Shown here piece after piece: positions 59,701 to 64,000 of a stretch of 64,000 bases of DNA. The DNA is from Shinisaurus crocodilurus (taxonomy: Eukaryota; Chordata; Lepidosauria; Squamata; Shinisauridae): assembly GCA_021292165.1 (NCBI GenBank), contig CM037885.1:4087042-4151041 (forward strand), read 5' to 3'. Each line of letters starts with the position of its first letter. The stretch's first letter is position 1. The notes under the pieces are model-generated. The model was not told where the DNA came from and ran no database searches. It saw nothing but the letters and a program-made list of their open reading frames with translations. The translations under genes were made by a program, and so were the position numbers.

Positions 59701-60492
59701 CTTCTGCCGGGCCGGCGCGGCTGCCGACGCCACGCGGGGCACCTGCCTCCCTTCCGGCCGCCGCCGCCGCAGGAGTTGCCTCGGCCGGGCCGTGGTCGGC
59801 CGGCTGGAGCGCCGCGGCTCCCCAGCCCAAAGGGCGGCGCGTCCCTCCCGCGGGCGGGCGGTGGTGGGCGCGAGGCGAGGGTCGCCCACCCAGCCGATAT
59901 CCTCGCTCGCTCGCCCGCCGCTGCGCCTCCACCGCCCTCCGCCCTCCGCTCGCTCACTGCCGCTGCGCCTCCCACCGCCATCGCCACCCCCCCCAACCCC
60001 CCGTCACCCCCAACCCCCCCCGTCACCTACCTTCGTCGCGGGCAAAAAACAGCGCGGGGGTCGCGTCGCGTCACTTCAGGAGCAGCAGCCGCAGCAGCAG
60101 CAGCAGCCGCCGCCGCAGCCAGGGCGGGGGGGGGGGGGGAAGGTAGGTGCAGGGTTTTTTTTTTTTGCTTTGGGGAGGGGGGGGCGCTAAATAGTTTTTC
60201 GCCTGGGGCGCCAAACTGCCCTGCACCGGTCCTGCTGGGCCACTGCTACCCCCACACAAGATGGGACGTCTATAGACAGCTCTGTTGATAATACTGAAGC
60301 TTCTAGATGGGGTGGAGAAATAGGGGCTGCCCCCACCCAACCTCTAGTGGAAGACCCCAACCAGAGGGAATCACTGTACCTTATAGCCAGACGTCTTTAC
60401 GTGAAGACCCCTCTTGGTCAGGGTTGACTTCAGGCGGACGAAGAAGGAGCGTTCCCAGGCATCGCCCTCAGCAGGACAGGAGCCAGCAGGAT
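44972..60492 (-). CDS. NPAS1: neuronal PAS domain protein 1, 3' part (six exons; 5' exons outside window)
   Basis: Minus-strand exons are 60492-60380, 57034-56838, 55632-55526, 54796-54649, 48607-48510 and 46195-44972. Each is bounded by GT-AG sites and each phase matches its neighbour. Read together they encode [16 protein letters not shown], the PAS-B domain (VIHVTGRLR ... [18 protein letters not shown] ... WVNYILSKPEYKN), and a long acidic and serine-rich C-terminus ending in ALERKED. NPAS1 and NPAS3 are bHLH-PAS nuclear factors that pair with ARNT-type partners and act in neurons, NPAS1 largely as a repressor. NPAS1 is chosen over NPAS3 because the gene is tail to tail with TMEM160, as in human. 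The C-terminus is NPAS3-like, so NPAS3 cannot be excluded from sequence alone. The last exon has one net +1 frame break near 45370. Confidence 0.88.
46651..46789. mobile_element. foldback MITE, GCACGATCCTATGC family
   Basis: Arms CGATCCTATGCAAGTTTAGA and CTAAACTTGCATAGGATTG around CAACTCCCAGCATGCCCCAG; near-perfect. Confidence 0.8.
47055..47425 (+). mobile_element. L2-type LINE 3' end with (ATT)n tail
   Basis: TTCTTCTGCTCCAGATTATG through CCGCCTCGATCTAGACGG, ending in about 13 ATT units at 47386-47424. Confidence 0.7.
47584..47831 (-). mobile_element. Sauria-type SINE
   Basis: Tail to head on the minus strand (AGCCAGTGTGGCGTAGCAGT at its 5' end). It is one of an inverted pair with 47917-48157. 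Confidence 0.85.
47917..48157 (+). mobile_element. Sauria-type SINE, forward copy
   Basis: Reads directly as the family: GGGAGCCAGCGTGGTGCAGT (box A side), GACCCGGGTTCTAGTCCCC (box B side), GTGACCTTGGGCCAGTCAC, GCAGGGTAGAAATATTATAA and an (AAATA)n tail. Confidence 0.9.
48510..48607 (-). CDS. NPAS1: NPAS1 exon after PAS-B
   Basis: Acceptor CCCTTTCTAG|CAAG, donor TCAAAG|GTGAAT; phase 2 to 1. It encodes [15 protein letters not shown], the conserved post-PAS motif, and a short divergent stretch. Confidence 0.88.
48918..49157 (-). mobile_element. Sauria-type SINE in NPAS1 intron
   Basis: Complete copy; a half foldback element (AACACATCTGGAGGAGGCCA) lies just before it at 48832-48890. Confidence 0.85.
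49160..50068. other. NPAS1 intron, GC-rich; nothing recognised
   Basis: Elevated GC and CpG at 49170-49400 gives long spurious frames. No element ends or genes are seen. Confidence 0.35.
50069..50595. mobile_element. hAT-like MITE, CAGGGGTG family, long copy
   Basis: Ends CAGGAGTGCAGAACCTC and GAGGTTCTGCACCCTG. Flanking octamers TTCTAGAT and TTTCAGAT resemble a decayed 8-bp duplication. Confidence 0.7.
51165..51355 (+). repeat. imperfect (GA)n / GAGTCAGT repeat
   Basis: Long purine-rich run of GAGA interspersed with CAGTGA units; no coding role. Confidence 0.8.
51434..51479 (+). repeat. (CA)n microsatellite
   Basis: About 16 to 17 CA units after a C tract. Confidence 0.95.
51511..51652. 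mobile_element. foldback MITE
   Basis: CCAGATGTGCTCCAGATAAG ... CACATCTAGAGGGCACCAGG; arms more diverged than elsewhere. Confidence 0.6.
51660..52670. other. NPAS1 intron; nothing recognised
   Basis: A short (CAAG)n run at about 51963-51980. The AT-rich stretch 52010-52110 is low in repeats and could be unique or conserved sequence. Confidence 0.35.
52675..53175 (+). mobile_element. L2-type LINE 3' end
   Basis: AAGGTGCTGGTTTTAACCTA, GGGCCTTCTCGGTGGTAGCC, GAATGATCTCCCCACTGAGG; closely parallel to 42125-42560. Confidence 0.8.
53191..53475 (-). mobile_element. Sauria-type SINE followed by an (ATT)n run
   Basis: The SINE is complete up to CTATGCCACAC and joins directly to about 15 ATT units (53431-53475). 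Confidence 0.85.
53480..54640. other. NPAS1 intron; microsatellite only
   Basis: A (GT)n run of about 22 units lies at 54402-54446. A short stretch at 53525-53605 resembles 51375-51440 (ACCGATTTCCACTCCTGGCC). No gene is seen. Confidence 0.5.
54649..54796 (-). CDS. NPAS1: NPAS1 exon: PAS-B end
   Basis: The acceptor follows a long C tract, CCCCCGTAG|TGCTAA; the donor is CTCAG|GTGAGA; phase 1 to 2. It encodes [20 protein letters not shown] and the [14 protein letters not shown] block that closes PAS-B. Confidence 0.94.
54800..55525. other. NPAS1 intron; (CT)n run
   Basis: (CT)n at 55148-55173. Nothing else is recognised. Confidence 0.5.
55526..55632 (-). CDS. NPAS1: NPAS1 exon: PAS-B middle
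   Basis: Acceptor CTCTTTTTCAG|GATC, donor GGACT|GTATGT; phase 2 to 1. It encodes [20 protein letters not shown] and [10 protein letters not shown]. Confidence 0.93.
55640..56430. other. NPAS1 intron; LINE-like tail text only
   Basis: 55860-56015 looks like a LINE 3' tail. The stretch 56330-56440 (GAAAGTTCCACAGCATTGGG) resembles L2-type 3' ends, diverged. Confidence 0.35.
56439..56609. mobile_element. hAT-like MITE, CAGGGCCGG family, exact 8-bp duplication
   Basis: 171 bp, CAGGGCCGGTGCTACC ... TGCACCGGCCCTG. GTGGAACT lies at 56431-56438 and 56610-56617. Confidence 0.92.
56743..56784 (+). repeat. (CA)n microsatellite
   Basis: About 18 CA units with minor interruptions, 54 bp past the donor side of NPAS1 exon 56838-57034. 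Confidence 0.93.
56838..57034 (-). CDS. NPAS1: NPAS1 exon: PAS-B start
   Basis: Acceptor CCGCAG|GTGATC, donor AGCAG|GTGGGT; phase 0 to 2. It encodes [21 protein letters not shown], and [20 protein letters not shown], the start of PAS-B. A hAT element begins only 95 bp upstream of its acceptor. Confidence 0.92.
57129..57811. mobile_element. hAT-type element, 683 bp, exact 8-bp duplication
   Basis: Ends CAGGGCCGGATTAACATA and CTTAATCCGGCCCTG. GACGGGAC flanks both ends (57121-57128 and 57812-57819). The AT-rich interior may retain hAT transposase remnants but no clear motif. It sits 95 bp upstream of an NPAS1 acceptor. Confidence 0.9.
58226..58347. mobile_element. foldback MITE with exact 8-bp duplication
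   Basis: CAGTGTTCTCCAACCTTGGG ... CCCAAGGTTGGAGAACACTG. GGATAGAG at 58218-58225 and 58348-58355. Confidence 0.92.
58655..58955. mobile_element. hAT-like MITE, CAGGGGTG family
   Basis: CAGGGGTGTTGAACCTCAGG ... GAGATTCAACACCCCCG; interior with GGAATGTGGCCCCCGAGCGC as in 1930-2233. Confidence 0.75.
59181..60310 (+). repeat. first copy of a 220-bp local duplication, split by a hAT element
   Basis: 59181-59332 plus 60235-60310 match 61654-61874 nearly base for base (ACTAGACATTCTGCTTTGGA ... AATACTGAAGCTTCTAGATG). The 902-bp element interrupts only this copy. Confidence 0.9.
59333..60234. mobile_element. 902-bp hAT-like element with GC-rich interior, exact 8-bp duplication
   Basis: Ends CAGGGCCGGCGCTACC and CTGCACCGGTCCTG, the CAGGGCCGG family. 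CTGGGCCA flanks it at 59325-59332 and 60235-60242. The interior, about 59390-60170, is extremely GC-rich. It is absent from the 164- and 171-bp family members and gives long open frames in several phases on both strands, a composition effect. Confidence 0.9.
60380..60492 (-). CDS. NPAS1: NPAS1 exon: linker before PAS-B
   Basis: Acceptor TCTTAG|ATCC, donor TATAAG|GTACAG; enters phase 1, leaves phase 0. It encodes [20 protein letters not shown] and VKTSGYK, a hallmark of the NPAS1/NPAS3 group. It is the most 5' exon I can find here. Confidence 0.9.
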
Positions 60493-60749
60493 CTAAGACA
60501 CAGAGATGGGTAGGTGGGTGTCACACCTTCTAGAACAGGGGGGCAGAACTTCTGGCCCTCCTGGGGTGCCAGTCTGGTCCCCCAGAGTTCTCCCAGATGG
60601 CCTCGCCAAGTGGGGGCTCTATTTCGCTCTCCTGGCTTAGAGCTGTCCTCGCAAGGCTGCGTAATTTGTTCCTTTGAGAGCCATCTAAGCTAGTGACCAC
60701 CCCCACGACATCCTAGGGTTGCAGTCTGCAGAATTCCATTATGCGTTAT

Positions 60750-61525
60750 CGTGTGCAGAAACAGCTGTGCAAGACAGGAGGCGGAGCAAGTGTTAACAGG
60801 CCTAGGCATCGCGATCAGCCTCTCTGGCCCACCGGCAAGAGACACTGGGCAGGCAGGCGCAAGGGGGAGAGGGCTTTCTCGGGGATGGCCCCACACCCTT
60901 GGAACTCCTTCCCCAGGGAGAGATGTACGAACTCATCACTGCTGGCTTTTAAATAAAAAGAAAGGGGGGGAAAACCTGAGGACACATTTATTCCAGCCTG
61001 CATTTGCTACTTAAAAATCTCCAGCTGCTCTTGCTGCTCCTGCAAATGTGTGTGTGTTTAATTGTAATTTGCGCCTTGTGAGGGCAGCGTGCCCTGAAAG
61101 GCAGGGGCTGGCACAACTTGGAACCAGGATACGTGAGAGAACGCCTCCTCCCTTACCAACCTGCCCGGTCAATGAGGTCATCGGACGGCATGCTCCTGGT
61201 GGTTCCGCATGGACCTATGGTCCGACTGCAGTCCACCCAGAGAAGAGCCTTCCATGTGGTGGCTCCACTTCTGTGGAACTCCCTGCCTCTGGAGGTCAGG
61301 CAGGCGCCTACATTGTGTTGCTTTCAGCGCCTGCTGAAGACGTCTTTGTTCCGGGAAGCCTTCCTTGTCGACCAGTCACAGTTTTAATGTCATCCTGTTT
61401 TTAATGCCTCGTTTTTATTCTTTTCTCTGTTTCACCTTTTTATCGTTCACCTCTCCGGACTCTGCCCAGATATGGAGTGGTATACAAATGCGGTCAATAA
61501 ATAAATAATAATAAATTATGCAAGT
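60750..61525 (+). mobile_element. L2-type LINE 3' region, two parts
   Basis: 60840-60980 (GAGAGGGCTTTCTCGGGGAT, CTTGGAACTCCTTCCCCAGG) and 61095-61525 (AGAGCCTTCCATGTGGTGGC, TTCTGTGGAACTCCCTGCCT, ending AATAAATAATAATAAA). Confidence 0.7.
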
Positions 61526-61653
61526 CCTCCGACGTGCACATCTGGGAAGGCAGCCGGCCGGAGCAAGTCGCGTCACGTTCAACGACCTCAGGTTTGACTA
61601 GGTGAGTGCAGCGAGGTCATTTCATAGATGTCAAAGGTCACAGAGCGGGAAGG

Positions 61654-61874
61654 GGCATCGGAAGCTCCAACCCTATTTACTAGACATTCTGCTTTGGAGA
61701 GTTCACTACAGCTTGTCCAGATAAGCCCAAGCCTATCCCGGTAACCTTAAGGACTAGTGACTTGCATCTTCATCGTTGTTTTTAATTTGATTCTGTACTG
61801 TGCCACTGCTACCCCCACACAAGATGGGACATCTATAGACAGCTCTGTTGATAATACTGAAGCTTCTAGATGGC
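61654..61874 (+). repeat. second copy of the 220-bp local duplication (empty site)
   Basis: Matches 59181-59332 joined to 60243-60310 with a single CTGTGCCA (61798-61805) at the point where the hAT element sits in the other copy. Confidence 0.9.
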
Positions 61875-61879
61875 CATCG

Positions 61880-62560
61880 ACTACAAGGCCATCGAGTCCA
61901 ACCCCCTGCTCCGTGCAGGAAACTAGAGGAGGGGTCCCCCATCCAAGTAACAGCCAGGCCTGGCCCTGCTTAGCTTTCCACGCTCGGACAAGCTGAGCCA
62001 GCGTGAGCCACAGGCCTGTATTTTCGACCCTGGAGTTCTGGTCCTGCGGGGGCCATGGGCATTATTACTTCAGTTGTGAAGCGCACAACTGACATTTCTC
62101 TTTGCCCCCATTTCTCTTTGCCCCCGGGGTCACCCACCACTCCACACTCTGCATCTGCTGCTACATTCCTGAAATGGTAGAATAATCAGGACAAAACTGT
62201 TTGCCAACCCTGATCAGAGGCGGTGTTAGGGGGCGGCCCACTAGGGCTGGAGCCCCGAATCCCTGGGAGGCCCTCTGCCCCCCACCACCCTGCTGTCCAG
62301 GGGCACTTGCCAAAATAAAGGCCTGGGGGGGCCCTGAGGAGCTCTGTAGCATCTGATCCCGCTGGAGGAGCTGGCTTCTGCCCACAGGTGCTCCCCCCCC
62401 CCGCCGCCAATCTTTCTGCCTAAGGTTTTTTTCTGAAATCAAATGCCTTCCTCTCCCCTGTCCATACATCCCTTTTTACAAATAGGGGTGGTCCTTAGGA
62501 GACAGTGTCTTTTCAAGACACACACAGAGAGACTTTAGAGCATATGTAAATTGGCATATG
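61880..62560. other. NPAS1 intron; CR1-tail fragment only
   Basis: A minus-strand CR1-tail fragment at 61875-61925 (AAGGCCATCGAGTCCAACCC). No NPAS1 exon is recognised on the minus strand. Confidence 0.4.
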
Positions 62561-62564
62561 CACA

Positions 62565-62638
62565 TTCTTCTTCTTCTTCTTCTTCTTCTTCTTCTTCTTC
62601 TTCTTCTTCTTCCTCTTCCTCTTCCTCTTCTTCTTCTG
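62565..62638 (+). repeat. (CTT)n microsatellite
   Basis: About 25 triplets, with CCT interruptions near the 3' end. Confidence 0.95.
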
Positions 62639-63049
62639 CTGTCCTGTGGGCCTGAACCCTGGATCTTTTTGGTACCTAGCACCGCCCCTGGCCCTGATTT
62701 TAAAAATACTCTTTGAGCATGTGCAGCTTTGTATTTGGAACTCACTTAAATCACAGCACCATTGTGACTGGCTGAGTAAAATGGAGTTTGCTTCTGTGGC
62801 CCTGGTCACCTGTGGCTCTCTGGGTGGTCTCTGGGGGGGGGTGCTCCCTGGGCTGCGGGCTTTGGCCCCAAGGTACAGCCCCAGCTTCAGCCCTGGGTGA
62901 GTGCACATTCTTGACAAAAGAGGCAACACTTTTAGGCACAATAAATGATTGCGGCTTAGAGCAGTCCTGGAGCAGGTAAGAGGCGAGGTGACTGATTGAA
63001 GAGGGGAGCACTGATTTAATACTGAACAGTGCGCAGCGTCTAGATCATG

Positions 63050-63590
63050 GAATGGTTGCCAAACAGCTTGAGAACAGCAGTCACAACAACACTACCAGAT
63101 TCAACCGATACATGAGCAGAAAATTGTTTAGAAATGTCGAAGTAGTCGCACTGAATTTCAGGAGAACGAAATTCCCTAAAATGAGGAGATTCATGAAATG
63201 TAAGTTGAAGGGTAGAGTCAGGAAGGTTGAATCCCTTCAGGGAGCTTAGAAGTTATTTAAAATCACTGTAACGGGGGCTCAGATAAAATGTATTAGTAAT
63301 CGTATAAAGAAGACCAAAGAGGATGCCAGTATGGTTGAATAGCAGCGTCAAGGAAGCCAGAAAGGGCAGGAGAACTTCCTTCAAAAAGTAGACATGTTGC
63401 TAAAACGAAGAAAGTAGAAAAGCAGCAGAAATTCTTGGCAAAACAAATGCAAGCTGATGGTAGGGCAAAGCAAAGGAAGAATTCGCAGCAGAAATTGCCA
63501 AAGGCAAACAAACAAACAAACAAACAGCAAAATCTTTAAATATATTAGGAACAGTGATTAGGACAATGATATATTATCATTGTCTGGATA
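63050..63590 (+). mobile_element. CR1-like LINE ORF2 remnant
   Basis: Frames give MPVWLNSSVKEARKGRR and KIFKYIRNSD, like CR1 ORF2 just before the reverse transcriptase (compare FFKYIRSRKPA at 30050). Several stops; a (CAAA)n run at 63510-63528. Confidence 0.5.
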
Positions 63591-64000
63591 AGTCAGTTCC
63601 TGGTTCAACTTGAGAAGCTATGCTTTAATGTAGCTGGGACTGGGTGTGCAACATACACACACACAACCCCTGAACTGAGTGGAGGAAAAGTTGAAATGGA
63701 GAACCCCTTCTGAAAAACAGGACGATGAGGACTGAGACTGCTTGGAGGGCACGGAATGATGTGGGGGAGGAAAACCAGAGGGGTTGGAAAGGAGTGGCTG
63801 GGACCCTGAGCAGAAGCACTTCGCGCTGCAACATTTTCTTGGAGGGTTCACTTGTATTTTATGTTAGCAATCAAGTAGGCTCCCCCCCCCCTTTCTTCTG
63901 TTGCTGGACCGGTTTTGATTTTTCCTGTTTATAAAAAGGGTGTCCCACCACAGCTAGCTAGATCGTCCCTTTTCACAGGTAATATACCTATGAATGCATG

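Noticed and set aside
59309..60288. Several open frames of 200-260 codons on both strands as genes
   Set aside because: They lie inside a GC-rich mobile element bounded by an 8-bp duplication. They are open in several phases at once and show only low-complexity Arg/Pro/Ala content.
62513..62941. Lysine/arginine-rich minus-strand frame
   Set aside because: Its basic run is the (CTT)n microsatellite translated on the other strand.

Overview
The window is vertebrate nuclear DNA, almost certainly from a squamate reptile (lizard or snake). It contains split genes with GT-AG introns and at least eight copies of a tRNA-derived SINE of the Sauria-SINE type, which is characteristic of squamates. It also holds CR1-type and L2-type LINE fragments and a very dense population of short hAT-like and foldback elements. 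No bacterial, plasmid or phage signal is visible.

Region 1 (about 0.2-31 kb, + strand) is a tandem array related to NKPD1, a KAP-family P-loop NTPase-like membrane protein. Paralog A (CDS about 305-9843) has five proposed exons with compatible phases: a short N-terminus, a degenerate Walker A exon, a large KAP/transmembrane exon and a separate SAM-domain exon. Paralog B (19769-27997) has the Walker A exon, a membrane exon and a large KAP exon, but no SAM exon. A decayed third copy of the KAP core survives at about 30777-30880. Both paralogs carry one net +1 nucleotide frame break. In both, the P-loop and the Walker B acidic residues are degenerate.

Region 2 (31.2-40.9 kb, + strand) is TMEM160, three exons and 180 residues, intact. 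It has a GC-rich promoter with a near-perfect Kozak start and an ATTAAA poly(A) signal.

Region 3 (about 43.4-60.5 kb, - strand) is the 3' half of a neuronal bHLH-PAS gene, called NPAS1 from its tail-to-tail position beside TMEM160 as in human 19q13.32. Six exons cover the linker after PAS-A, PAS-B and the long C-terminal regulatory exon. The bHLH and PAS-A exons must lie beyond 64 kb. The last exon also has a net +1 frame break.

The rest is intron or intergenic sequence filled with mobile elements. Many hAT-like insertions still show exact 8-bp target-site duplications. One 902-bp element with a GC-rich interior has an intact empty site in a nearby duplicate. The genes do not form a functional pathway; they share a conserved neighbourhood. 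The most interesting points are the tandem pseudo-NTPase array with its intron and domain changes, and the well-dated transposon insertions.
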